A stretch of 64,000 bases of DNA from Gentiana macrophylla. Lineage: Eukaryota > Streptophyta > Magnoliopsida > Gentianales > Gentianaceae. The stretch spans positions 50,223,073 through 50,287,072 of the forward strand of contig CM047808.1 in NCBI GenBank assembly GCA_026214975.1. Reading direction: 5' to 3'. The translations under genes were made by a program, and so were the position numbers. Below are positions 53,357 to 63,760 of the stretch, piece after piece. Every line of letters starts with the position of its first letter. The stretch's first letter is position 1. The notes under the pieces are model-generated. The model was not told where the DNA came from and searched no databases. It saw only the letters and a program-made list of their open reading frames with translations.

Positions 53357-55049
53357 CTAAGTGCCCTCTATAGGGCTAGAGTGTAACTGCTTAATCAACT
53401 TCTGTCTCAATCCAGTGGATGTGCCAATGTAAATCTTGCCTTTATATTTCAGCAGACCTTGATGTAGTGTGAAATTAGGATCTGGTTCTGTAGCCACCAT
53501 TAGTGCTCTGAATTTTCCCTCCACTGATTCATCATGTTTATAAGTAGATATCACCTCTTGTATCCATGATGGTGACACTGAACTGATCATGGAAAGTTGT
53601 CCATGTTCATGATTCTTCCTGGATAGGGCATCAACAACCACATTCTCACTGCCCTTCTTGTATTCTATTGTAAAATCCAGCCCTAAAAGCTTGGTGACCC
53701 CTTTCTGTTGCAGTGTAGTAGTAGCCCTTTGGTCTATTAAGAATTTGAGGGTTTGCTGATCTGTCTTAATAACAAAAGGCTTGCCCTGTACATGTTGTTT
53801 CCATTTGGTCACTGCCATGAGCACAACCAGTAACTCTTTTTCATATATGGATAAACCCAGCTCCTTTGAGTTAAAAGCCCTACTCAAGTAAGCTATTGGC
53901 CTCCTATTTTGTTGCAGCATTGCCCCTAATCCCTTGCTACAAGCATCAGTTTCTATGCAAAAAGTGGCTTCAAAATCTGGAAGGGCTAGCACTGGGGAGT
54001 GGCTCATGGCTGTCTTCAGTTTTTCAAAGGCATTTCTTGAATGTTCAGTCCATACAAATCCATCCTTCTTCAGCATATCATTCAGGGGTCTTGCAATGAT
54101 TCCAGAAGACTGAAAAAACCTCCTATAGAACCCAGTCAATCCTAAAAACCCCTTCAGTTCTGTGACATCCTTTGGTAGTGGCCATTTCTGCATTGCTTCA
54201 ACCTTAGAGGGGTCAACGTACACCTGCCCTCCCTTGATAATATGCCCTAGATATTCCACACTGGGCTGTCCAAATGAACATTTGGACCTCTTAGCAAAGA
54301 ATTGGTGTTTTCTAAGGACCCCTAACACAGCCCTCAAGTGCCCTTTATGTTCCTCCATGTCCTTGCTATAGATGAGAATGTCATCAAAAAATACAAGTAC
54401 AAATTTCCCGAGGAAGGGACTTAGCAGCTCATTCATATTCCTTTGAAATGTGGCAGGAGCATTTGTTAGACCAAAAGGCATGACCAGAAATTCAAACTGG
54501 CCATGATGTGTAGCAAATGCAGTTTTTTGCACATCACCCTCCTGCATTAATATCTGATGGAAACTAGATCTTAAGTCAATTTTGGAGAACACCATAGCCT
54601 TACCTAACTCATCCAGTAAATCATTAGTGAGTGGAATGGGGTAACTGTCCTTCACTATCATATCATTCAGCCTTCTATAGTCCATATAACCTCTCCAAGT
54701 GCCATCCTTCTTCTTGACCAAAAGCATGGGTGAAGAGAATGGACTGTGGCTATGCCTCAATATGCCCTGTTTCAACATCTCATCCACCAACAATTCAATG
54801 TCATTTTTTTGGTGGTGTGAATACCTGTATGTCTTTAATTTCATTGGGTTAGCACCTTCCTTCAGCTCAATTGCATGTTCATACCCTCTTTTAGGTGGTA
54901 ATCCTATTGGTGTAGCAAAGACATCCATGTACTCCTCTAAGAGGGATGATAATTCCTCAGGGTCATACCCAGCTTCAGAAGTATGGTCTTGGATAATATT
55001 TAGGCACCCCAGTAGACTATTGATGATGCTAAATAATGCACCACCGGTT
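53357..55049 (-). CDS. Chromovirus reverse transcriptase-RNase H
   Basis: The frame is open from the Tat-B junction (about 55049) to 53357; its first internal Met is at 54928. [48 protein letters not shown] and catalytic VLVFFDDILIYS, both Asp intact. Thumb: VEYLGHIIKGGQVYVDPSKV and LKGFLGLTGFYRRF. RNase H: IETDACSKGLGAMLQQ, YEKELLVVLMAVTKW, TDQQTLKFLIDQR and ENVVVDALSRK. Integrase zinc-finger start follows to SSPIEGT-stop. It is the best preserved polymerase in the window with a complete FFDD, although the expected LHxSPxGGHSG is cut. Confidence 0.9.
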
Positions 55050-55062
55050 TAACAGGGCCACG

Positions 55063-55548
55063 TGTAATCTAAGGGTGAGTCAAGAAGGAAATGCAAGGCT
55101 AGTACAGTAATAAAGATGGTATTTTTGGTGTTTTATGGCTGAGTCCAAGAATGTATCTTGGATTGCCTACGTATCCTGTCTAATGTCCAGGAATCAAGCC
55201 TTATGTAGTTCCTGGAGTTGTGTATTTATAGGCATATGCCCTTCTTCAGCCCTAAGCTTAAGGCGGTTTGGTCTATTGACATAAATAACCCTTATTGGGC
55301 CTTGCCCCTTGCCCAAGCAACCCTCTGGATGTTGGGCTTAGGAGTCTGGGCTGGGACCCTAGTCTCGACTCGTATAACACCGACATGGGTGTTCGAGATG
55401 GGACCCTTGCAGAATCTGCTGGTTGCTGCGGACTTCACTGACTCGCCTCTTATTCGACTCGAGGTGAGTTCTAGAGGTTTGGACTTTTCATATGCCAGCT
55501 GGACCAACCAGATAATTCCACTTCGAGGTGTGAAATCCCGTATCGTCA
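55063..55548 (-). repeat. Tat-B 3' LTR (about 486 bp)
   Basis: The minus strand starts TGACGATACGG at 55548, after GGGGGCTTA. The CTATAAATAC box is at about 55220-55230. GGATACGTAGGCA near 55165 matches the Tat-A LTR, as does the order of elements. The end at 55063 (TTACA) is inferred from the chromovirus junction. Confidence 0.75.
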
Positions 55549-55561
55549 TAAGCCCCCAAGA
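55549..55561 (-). other. Polypurine tract of Tat-B
   Basis: CTTGGGGGCTTA on the minus strand precedes the LTR start. Confidence 0.7.
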
Positions 55562-55955
55562 TCGGAGAGAAGTTCATCTCGTATGCTGAGCTCGGATCTA
55601 AAAATTTGAATTATCTCTTCGATACGAGGCCTTCTTTAAGCGGGAATACAGCTGTCTTTCTAGCCGATGTAGGCTGTCGTAAGATGACGTCACACTGTAT
55701 CAGCATTAATGGGTGCATGAAGCGAAGCATTTTTATTGGTCCACTATCCTTGATTACCTTATTTCAAACTCTATAACTGCCCCCAAATCCTGCCCTTTCA
55801 AATCATTTGCAAGATTTGCATCATATAAGGAGTCCAAGACTTTGAAGTCTCTCATTTTCCATCCTTTATCTCCGCTTTATCCCTTAATCGCAAGTAAGCC
55901 CTACTCTTACTCAAATTCTTTCTTTGTTTTTATTTCTTTGCCTTTTCTCACTTCC

Positions 55956-57995
55956 ATGTCTAGTAGTGAGAGCGATTCTCAAAATAGGGAAGAACATGTT
56001 GTGGTAGAAGAAGAATCCGCGGAGAGGGCGATTTCTGGGCAACCACTTGCTTCCGGTGAGAGAGTAGCCGGAGAAGAGGAAGAAGGAGGAGAAGAAGAAT
56101 CGTCTTCTCGACCTGCTGCCAAACACCAAACAAGGATGATGGGTCAAGGACCATACGGTTGTATATCCAACCTAACTCAGGAAAAATCCAAAGCCGTCTG
56201 TTTAAGATATGGCATTCCATACTCTTCAGAAAACATCAAAGTGTCTCACGGTAGATATCAATATGCCTGTGATCCTCCTCATGGGTTTTGTGCCATTTAT
56301 GAGGCGCAACTGAAAGAGGGATTAAGGTATCCCTTCGACCCGTCCCTCATAGAAGTCCTCCGACATTATCAGATCTGCATCACCCAACTCGCTCCAAATG
56401 GAGTTAGGAGCGTTATGGGCTTCGTGCTGGCATGTCGAATAGCCATGGTCGAATTCTCAGTTTGCCTATTTCGACAGTACTATTCGATCCAAGGCCTACA
56501 GGATGCGGGATGGTACACTTTCCAGAGACGTCCCCTGGTCTCGGAGTTTGTGAGGAGAGTGACCTCATCTCAGGGCGAGTGGAAGCCTCATTTTTTCTTC
56601 ATCCGACACGGGTTGTAAGATATCGATATCCATACCTGGTACAAGAGGCCTAGGAAAATGCATGATAGGCTCGACTCTGATGCCCCCCGCGAGTGTAGGA
56701 TTCTCGAGAGAGTTAACCCCGATGTCGCAACTCGAAACCTTCATTCTCTATACCCTTTTGCTGATGTCGAGACGGCGGGTCCGGGTGCTTATCTGGAACT
56801 CGATGAGGACGTTCGAGTTTTGTGTAGGACTTTTATTCACTCTGTCGAGCTGCTATATTTCTGCGCTTTTTTCTTTTTCTATACTTGTTTTTGTTTTGAC
56901 AGTGTATTGATGTCGATTTTTCTATGTTTGCAGTGGAATTCTTCTCAAAGTTGGAGGCAGTCGGCAAAGTGCCTGACCCTAAGAAAGTTGATCCCAAAAA
57001 GATTCAAGAACTAGCCGGCATCAGGTCGAAAAAGCCAGTGTCTGGTGCAATAATCTCCGGAGGTCAGAGGACTCCGGCTCGAGCTTCAACTCCTGTGTCG
57101 ACATCCGACATTCTGAGAGATCAACCTGACGAGGCTCGGGTGACTGAGTAGGCTGAAGGGAGTCTCGCCTCGAGAAAACGCCAAAAGACAACTGAGGTGA
57201 GGCATGGAGCTGGGAAGGAAGCTCGCAACCTCCCTCCTCAAGGCTCGAGCGGCATTGAGACGATCCCCGGCATGAGTCTTGCCGAAATGGAGGCCATGGA
57301 TCCTGAGGAGCTGGGTGATTGCTATTCAAAAGTTATCCGATCTGTAAGTATTCACTTAACTCTTATAATTTTGTGATTTTTGTCTACTCCTCGAATTCAC
57401 ACCGTTCTGTTTGCAGGCTCAGCTAATGACCAAAGTGGCTTTAAAAAGAATCGAGTCTCCATCTGCTGTCTTGGAAGAACAGAGGGAAACAATTGCCAGG
57501 CTGACTTCCGTGATCGAGAAGCAGAAAGCTAAGGTGACTAAGTTGGATGATCGGCGCGTCAAACTTGAGTCTGACTTGGAAACCTCTCGGTACGAATTGT
57601 CCAAGGTGCGCAAGGACTTAGCCGACAGAGATGCTGAGCTTGCGAAGGTGAGATCGGAGCTCGATGAAACAAAATCCGAATTGGCGGGATCCATTAAGGC
57701 TCAAGACGACCATCAATTCGAGGTCGATAGCATCACGACTCGATTTGAGTCGGCCAAAAAGGGTTTTCTTGCTTCTGCTGAGCTCGAAAATGACCTGACG
57801 CTGCTGATGAGTCAGGCTATGAAGGGAGGATTCTCAAACGCCCTTGATCAGGTTAAGATGGTCGTCCCAGACTTTGAAGTATCTAGCATGGAGAAGGCTC
57901 ACTTGTACGATCCTGAGGCCATCCCTCGTTATGGTCGATACTTCACTGAATTTAAGGCCGGCATTTTTCTTCATGACAAGTATGTGGCTCCTTAA
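55956..57995 (+). CDS. Antisense extra gene of Tat-B (spliced; one premature stop)
   Basis: It starts MSSSESDSQNREEHV at 55956, after a 5' leader open from 55713. The first exon carries an acidic N-terminus and the plant gypsy-transposon domain (GFCAIYEAQLKEGLRYPFDP, LIEVLRHYQICITQLAPNGV, RSVMGFVLACR). An in-frame TAA at 56616-56618 follows FFFIRHGL, but the same frame continues (DIDIHTWYKRPRKMHDR) to about 56830. An intron ends TTTGCAG near 56932. Exon 2 (VEFFSKLEAVGKV) has one TAG near 57149. A second intron (GTAAGT at 57342 to GCAG at 57417) leads to a long coiled coil (57418-57760) and the C-terminus ending DKYVAP. Opposite strand to pol; function unknown. Confidence 0.78.
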
Positions 57996-58866
57996 ATGGA
58001 GGAGGATGAAGAGGAGAACCTCGAGTCGGATGATCCAGTTGACCCCAACGCCTCTACCTCAAACCAGCCTGCTGCTTGACAATCTTTTTTAGTTATCGTT
58101 TTTTGAACAATTTGATTCGATCTGGCTGTAATAACATTTGTTGATCTTTTATTGAACCTTTTGATTCGATCTGGTTGTAATGGGATATCACTTTTTGAAT
58201 TTTGAATTTCAATCTATGTTTTTTTTTTTTATTGAATTTCTTTTGTGTTATTGACTATCTGTCTTGGGTGTAGTCCCTTGGACTTAATTCCCTTTTGACA
58301 TCGTTTTATGGGTTGTAGTCCTTTGGACTTAATTCCCCTAAGCCCCTCGAAGTGTAGTATGAGTACATGACTCATAGTACACTTGAGTATGAGTCGACCT
58401 AGCATTGCACTGCCTTATCGGCTTGACTTGGCTATTTGGTCGGAGCTCGAGTCGACTGTCGTGCCTCGTCAGGATTTTGACTTGGTCGAATTGTAAACTC
58501 CTTGTTCGACTGTCGCACTTCATGGTGCTTCTAAACTGGTCGAATAAGGTATCCATCATGGGATCTTCCGACCACCTCGTATCGTGGCTTATTGGCAGGT
58601 CGGGAGTGATATAAGCACTGTCAATGACTTTGGCTTTATTCACTATTTTAATCCAACTCCATCGTGTCGAGGAATCGTTGTTGAGCTCGAATTTTGCTTC
58701 TTTTTTATCTTCCAGCTTCTTTTTCTTTTTTACATGAGCTTGCAAGTTAAGCATAATTAGAAAAGAAAATTACTTAGATAAAAGACATCGAGATTAACTG
58801 TCGCATCGACTTGTTACAAGTAACTAGGAAAGTAAAGTTGAAAATGTCATAAAGTGAACAAACAGT
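57996..58866. other. Tat-B spacer between antisense gene and integrase
   Basis: No gene. It contains a twice-repeated GTAGTCC(C/T)TTGGACTTAATTCCC (about 58271 and 58316) and GTCGA-rich words. It may hold the overlapping 3' ends of the convergent transcripts. Confidence 0.5.
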
Positions 58867-59735
58867 TTAAACATAATATTTTCTGAGGTTGGTGGCATGC
58901 CAAGTTCGAGGCACTGTACTTCCATCCGACCTGCCCAGTTGATATGACCCCTTGGGATGGGCTTTCAGAATCTTGTATGGACCTTCCGAATTCGGCTCGA
59001 GTTTGCCTATTGGGTCCTGCCTGCTTGCTTCATTTTTTCTTAACACTAGATCCCCCACTTGGAAATATTTATACTTCACCATTGCATTGTAATACTGTGA
59101 GATTTTCCTTTTGTAATTGGCCACTCGATGCGCCACAATCTCTTTCATTTCTTCGACATTGTCTTTCTCCTATCGGAGATTGGCAGCATTTGTCTCGACA
59201 TTGTAGGCCAAGACCCGAGGTGAGGCTAATCCGATTTCCACAGGTATGACTGCTTCACATCCATAAGCCATGGCGAAGGGTGTTTCCCGCGTGTCCACAT
59301 TGGGTGCCGTTCGATACGACTACAGAATGCTAGGTAGCTGAGCTGCCCAATCACGACCTCCATCCTCCAGCCGCTTCTTCAAACCAAATTTAATCTGCCT
59401 GTTTGTCCACTGGACTGAGGTCGGGCCACTGAGGTTGTTCTGTGCTCAATCTTGTATTCTGCAAGCCAATTCTGCACTCTCTCATCTAGAAACTGGGTTC
59501 CATTGTCCGATATCAGATACTTCGGAATCCCAAACCTGCATAAAATATTTTCCCAAAGAAATTTTTTGATGTTCGAGGCCCTGATGTCGGTGAGAGCCTT
59601 GGCCTCGACCCACCTGGTGAAATAGTCAACCGCCACCACTACAAATTTGAAATTGCCCGGAGCTCGAGGTAGAGGCCCGACTATGTCGACCCCTCATTCA
59701 TCAAACGGCCATACCGACTCGATGGCATTCATTTC
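58867..59735 (-). pseudogene. Tat-B integrase core and C-terminus
   Basis: 59379-59639 reads VAVDYFTRWVEAKALTD with the first catalytic Asp and RFGIPKYLISDNGTQF with the second, then VARPQSSGQ and a shift before the Glu. 58867-59148 carries KRKISQYYNAMVKYKYFQVG, LVLRKNEASRQDPIGKL, EGPYKILKAHPKGSYQL and WHATNLRKYYV, the C-terminal domain. Indels and a stop between them prevent one chain. Confidence 0.82.
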
Positions 59736-60887
59736 CTAAGCTTGTTGGTGTGTTACGACATCATGCACTTGACAAGCTTTGCGTCTCATCACCAAACGAT
59801 TGACATCTTTTTGCATGGAAGGCCAAAAATAAACTGCTAGTTTACATTTCCTCGCCAGCATTCGAGCTCCGCAGTGATTGCCACAAACTTCCCGATGTAT
59901 TTCTTCGAGCAGATATGCCCCTTCTTCTTCCGAGGCACATCGCATCCATGGGGTCACAAAAGATTTTTGATAAAGAACGTAATCAAACAGAGCATACCTG
60001 GAGGCTTGCAATCGAATCATTCTGGCTTGGGACTTGTCAGACGGGAGAATTCCGTCTTTCAAGTATAGAGCTATCAGATCCATCCATGTCGATCCCTGAG
60101 TAACTGGTTGCACATCGACCTCATTGTAGCTTCGTTCTGATAACATTTCAAATAGGACCTTCCTTTTTGATTTGAAATTCGACGCGAGCTTGGACAATGC
60201 ATCGGCCCTCTTGTTCTCACTTCGAGGCACTTGTTCGATGCGAACTGTCTTAAACTTCGATATCAACCTTTTAACCACCTTCAAATAACTATTCATAGCT
60301 TCCTCCTTGGCTTCATACTCGCCTTGTATGTGATTGACTACGAGCTGAGAGTCACTATACACTAGGAGATTTTCGACCCCCAACTTAGACGCCAGCTTCA
60401 GGCCCGTGATCATGGCTTCATACTCGGCCTCATTGTTGGTGGCCTTGAACTCGAATCGAAGCGCATAGGGGAATTCTTCTCCCTTTGGACTGACCAACAG
60501 TAAACCGGCTCCCGACCCTTCTTTACTAGATGCACCATCGACATGGATAGTCCACTGTTCCTCTGGTGTTTGTTTCTCCTGCTCTAACTGGATTGATAAC
60601 CCCTCGGCAATGAAGTCCGCCAGAGCTTGGCCTTTAATAGCCGTACGAGGTAGGAACTCGATGTCGTACTCAGCTAACTCGACAACCCATTTTGCTAAAC
60701 GACCCGATGTCTTGGGCTTGGACAAAATTTGTTTCAGAGGTTGGTCATTTATTATAGCAATAGGGTGTGCCTGAAAATAAGGCTTCAACTTCCTCGATGC
60801 GTGAACCAAACCCAATGCTAACTTCTCGGCCGGTGAATATCTGATTTCAGCTCCATGTAGCGCCTTACTCACAAAATAGATTGGAAC
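59736..60887 (-). CDS. Tat-B dual RNase H and integrase zinc finger
   Basis: 384 codons are open from the CACTA junction. First RNase H end: PIYFVSKALHGAEIRYSPAE, SRKLKPYFQAHPI and YDIEFLPRTAIKGQALADFI. Archaeal-type RNase H: WTIHVDGASSKEGSGAGLLL, ATNNEAEYEAMITGLKLASK, NLLVYSDSQLVVNHI and RADALSKLASNF, with the D-E-D catalytic set visible. Integrase zinc-finger region: LLEEIHREVCGNHCGARMLA and MRRKACQVHDVV (the second Cys pair is partly altered). The sequence is interrupted at its N-terminal side by the CACTA element at 60888. Confidence 0.88.
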   Translation of the reverse strand, partial: VPIYFVSKALHGAEIRYSPAEKLALGLVHASRKLKPYFQAHPIAIINDQPLKQILSKPKTSGRLAKWVVELAEYDIEFLPRTAIKGQALADFIAEGLSIQLEQEKQTPEEQWTIHVDGASSKEGSGAGLLLVSPKGEEFPYALRFEFKATNNEAEYEAMITGLKLASKLGVENLLVYSDSQLVVNHIQGEYEAKEEAMNSYLKVVKRLISKFKTVRIEQVPRSENKRADALSKLASNFKSKRKVLFEMLSERSYNEVDVQPVTQGSTWMDLIALYLKDGILPSDKSQARMIRLQASRYALFDYVLYQKSFVTPWMRCASEEEGAYLLEEIHREVCGNHCGARMLARKCKLAVYFWPSMQKDVNRLVMRRKACQVHDVVTHQQA

Positions 60888-61175
60888 CACTACAAAAAAA
60901 CAGCAGTTTTGCGACGGAATTTTCGCGACGGACTTTATTTCCGTCGCAAATTTACGTTATGACGGATGTTTTATTGTTTATGACGGACATTTGGCGGGAC
61001 GATTTGGTACCAATTTTTCCACTTGGCGGGACATTTTGCGGCGAAAAATTTTTATTATTTTGTGACGGAATATTTAATAAAATTTTATAAAATTATTTTA
61101 TTATGCAATTTAGATTTTTGCGACGGAATTAGGGTTAGTTTGCGACGGACATTAAATTTCGTCATAAAGCGGCGG
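60888..61175 (+). repeat. Terminal and subterminal repeats of CACTA-2
   Basis: GCGACGGA occurs directly at 60911, 60925, 61117 and 61141 and inverted as TCCGTCGC near 60940. TGACGGA variants lie at 60961, 60980 and 61063. Such arrays bind the TNPA-type protein in En/Spm. Confidence 0.82.
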
Positions 61176-61908
61176 ATATCATCGACTAATCCCCTTTTCT
61201 TCCTCATTTCTCTTCTTCTCCCCCTCTCTCTCCCCCCCCCCTGCTGAAGCTATTCTTCCGGCGCCACCTCCTTCCACCACCACCTGACCACCACCCACAG
61301 TAACCTCTTCCTCCCCTCCCACCCCTCTCCCGAGACCCGATTCCCCCCACTCCCCTCCCCTCCCCCCCCGCATGGCGTATATATATGTATGTATATTTTT
61401 TTTTAGTTTTATATATATATATATATATATGTATGTATATGTATATATATATTGTAGTATGTAATTTAGTTAGATAAGTTAGGAAAATGCTTACATTATT
61501 GAAATGGTTGATATGGTTTGTTGAGATATTCTTGATATTGCCTGATATTGAAATTGGGATAGATATGTATATTAGTTTAGAAACCGGATGTTGGTTGAAT
61601 TGGTTTGTTGAATTTGGATTGAAATGATGATAAGTATGTGCTTACATGATAAGCATAACATACATAAGGTCCTCAAAGAGTCTTTGTTCTACCCGTTTGG
61701 AAAATGGTACTTGGGGGTACTTTGTTATCCGGCAAAGCCTCCGAATTATTTTGACGTCGAACCTTTGACCATGAATTGAAAATTTAGGTTAAAGTGTTGT
61801 TAGTTTCATAGTAAGTTGAGTAAAACTGAGTTTGCAAAAGTGTTGAGACAACCTTCAAAGACTATTGTTAGTCTCATATTTTGTATGATATGATGTGTAG
61901 GATTGAAA
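61176..61908 (+). other. CACTA-2 leader region
   Basis: A C/T-rich stretch with a C run (61232-61242), then AT repeats (61379-61455) and AT-rich sequence. No open frame of interest. It may be the promoter and 5' intron of the transposase gene. Confidence 0.5.
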
Positions 61909-62407
61909 ATGAAGAGAATAGAACGTAGTTGGATGTACGAGAGGTTGGATGCTAACAAGAAATTTAACCCGGTATTTGTGAATGGTGTGGAGGAATTCAT
62001 AAAACATGCAAAGCATTCAGATTCGTTTCGGGCAAATAATGGAATGATGAAGTGCCCATGTAGTAAGTGTAAGAACACTAAATTTTCGATCGAACATGAC
62101 GTGAGATTACATTTAACAAAATATGGGTTTTGCGCAAACTACTATGATTGGGTGTGTCATGGTGAAGAGTTTCCCATTCGATCAACGTCAAAGAAGAACG
62201 GAATGTGAACCCTTATCAGGACATGGTTAATGACGATTACATGATAGGATTGATCACGTAAGAGAAGAATTTCTTAACCAAGAGGAGAACAATGAGACAC
62301 CAAACCACGAAGTTGCATCGTTTTTGAAATCTTTGAAAACGCAGAGGAACTCTGTATGTGATGGAAGTAGTGTCTCCGATCGCAGCGACTTCTAGGTTGC
62401 TCACTTT
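61909..62407 (+). pseudogene. TNP2 transposase N-terminal (transposase-associated) domain
   Basis: ATG 61909 starts MKRIERSWMYERLDANKKFN, then GVEEFIKHAKHSDSF and a Cys-rich zinc-like motif (KCPCSKCKN...H...C). It ends LTKYGFCANYYDWVCHGEE. This is the N-terminal transposase-associated domain of En/Spm proteins. A frameshift at about 62200 leads to the stop at 62206-62208, with homologous acidic sequence continuing in the next frame. Confidence 0.85.
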
Positions 62408-62412
62408 GAAAT

Positions 62413-63760
62413 GTGATCACAACCTCTCTCACAAATGCGTTGACGGGGTTACGGTTTGATAGGAGATATTCTTCGAAGAATAACTTAATGACCTTGAACT
62501 TCTATCAAACCAAAAAGTTGTTAAAGGCATTAGAGCTACCCCATGAGAAAATACACGTGTGTCCCGTGGGGTGTATGTTATTTTGGGAGGAGGACGCGAA
62601 CTGGACAAGTGTCGGAAGTGTGACCATGATCGATATAAACCGAAAATGAACGCAAGAGGTCAACGTGTGCCTAACAAAGTGATGACTTATTTCCCGATTG
62701 GACCTAGACTCCAAAGGTTGTACGCCACGAAACATATAGGCAAGGAAATGAGGTGGCACGCGGAAAACCCCAGGACAAGCGGTATAATGGCCCACCCAAG
62801 TGACGCTGAAGCTTGGAAGCATTTTGACCAAATGCACCATGAGTTTGCTAAGGAGCCTAGAAATGTGCGGTTAGGACTTTGCACAGACGGTTTTGCACCT
62901 TTTGGTAATTTTGGGAAGAACTACTCTTGCTGGCCAGTCATGGTTACACCATACAATCTTCCGCCCTGGTTGTGCATGAAAAGACAGTTTATATTCTTAT
63001 CAGTGCTTGTACCGGGGCCGAAAAATCCGAAAGGAAACCTCGATGTTTATTTGCAACCATTGATTAAGGAGTTGAAGCAGCTGTGGGAAACAGGGTTGTT
63101 TACTTACGATGTATCCACAAAGCAGAATTTTCATATGAAGGTTGCACTAATGTGGACTATCAATGATTTTCCTGCGTATGGCATGTTATCGGGTGGACTA
63201 CGGTGGTGTGAAAGCTTGTCCCTATTGTGGTGATGGAAACAAGTCGTTCGGCTCAAACATAGTGGTAAATGCACTTGGTTTGATTGTCATCGGCGATTTG
63301 TCCTGAAGACCATATTTTTCGTGACCGATAAAGGTTTTTTGAAGTCCAAGCAAGATGAACACGCGACTCCACCCCGTAGATTGAGTGGTGAGGAGGTATG
63401 GGAATTTGTACAACACCTACCAAGCATCATTGATGGCTCAGTCGGACTTGAAACGGCTTAAAACTCCAAGAATGGTTGGTGGAAAAGAAGCATTTTTGGG
63501 ATCTTCCGTATTGGAAAACATTGCCGCTTCGACATTGCCTGGATGTGATGCATATTGAGAAAAACTTCTTTGAAAAACCGATTGACACGGTTATGGACGT
63601 TAAAGGCAAAGCGCTTGTGGTCCAAAATCGCTAAAGATTTGAAAGAGCTTTGCGAAAGTGCCCGATTGTACACTTGTTCTTGACAAGCGTAAAAGAAAAG
63701 TGTTGTGTGAATGGGTCACCAAGTTGAAATTCACGACGGTTATGCTTGAGACTGAGTAGG
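62413..63760 (+). pseudogene. TNP2 transposase catalytic region, frameshifted
   Basis: 62413-62600 contains LELPHEKIHVCPVGCMLFW then EEDA. 62600-63205 has YFPIGPRLQRLYATKHIGKE, AEAWKHFDQMHHEFAKEPRN, RLGLCTDGFAPFGNFGKNYS, WPVMVTPYNLPPWLCMKRQF and IKELKQLWETGLFTYD, with ALMWTINDFPAYGMLSG. These are diagnostic blocks of the tnp2 family, including the D-G-F/F-N acidic motif of the RNase H-like core. Later pieces in other frames continue (ACPYCGDGNKSF near 63210; HFWDLPYWKTLPLRHCLDVM and HIEKNFFEKPIDTVMDVKGK near 63488-63606). At least four frameshifts, so inactive. Confidence 0.88.

Larger units (their letters stand above)
51903..55062 (-). mobile_element. Reina-like chromovirus (Ty3/gypsy), 5' part cut by Tat-B
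   Basis: A short 3' LTR (about 51903-52140) and minus-strand pol (RT, RNase H, integrase, chromodomain) run to about 55050. There the coding sequence stops abruptly at the Tat-B LTR. Protease, gag and 5' LTR should be on the far side of Tat-B, outside the window. The short LTR and compact pol fit the Reina group. Confidence 0.8.
55063..60887 (-). mobile_element. Second Tat-lineage element (Tat-B), 3' half
   Basis: It consists of a 3' LTR (55063-55548), polypurine tract, antisense extra gene (55956-57995, plus strand) and minus-strand integrase and RNase H (58867-60887), then is interrupted by a CACTA element at 60888. Its RT, protease, gag and 5' LTR should be to the right of the window. Order and proteins parallel Tat-A but the nucleotide sequences are quite different, so it is a separate family. 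Confidence 0.88.
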
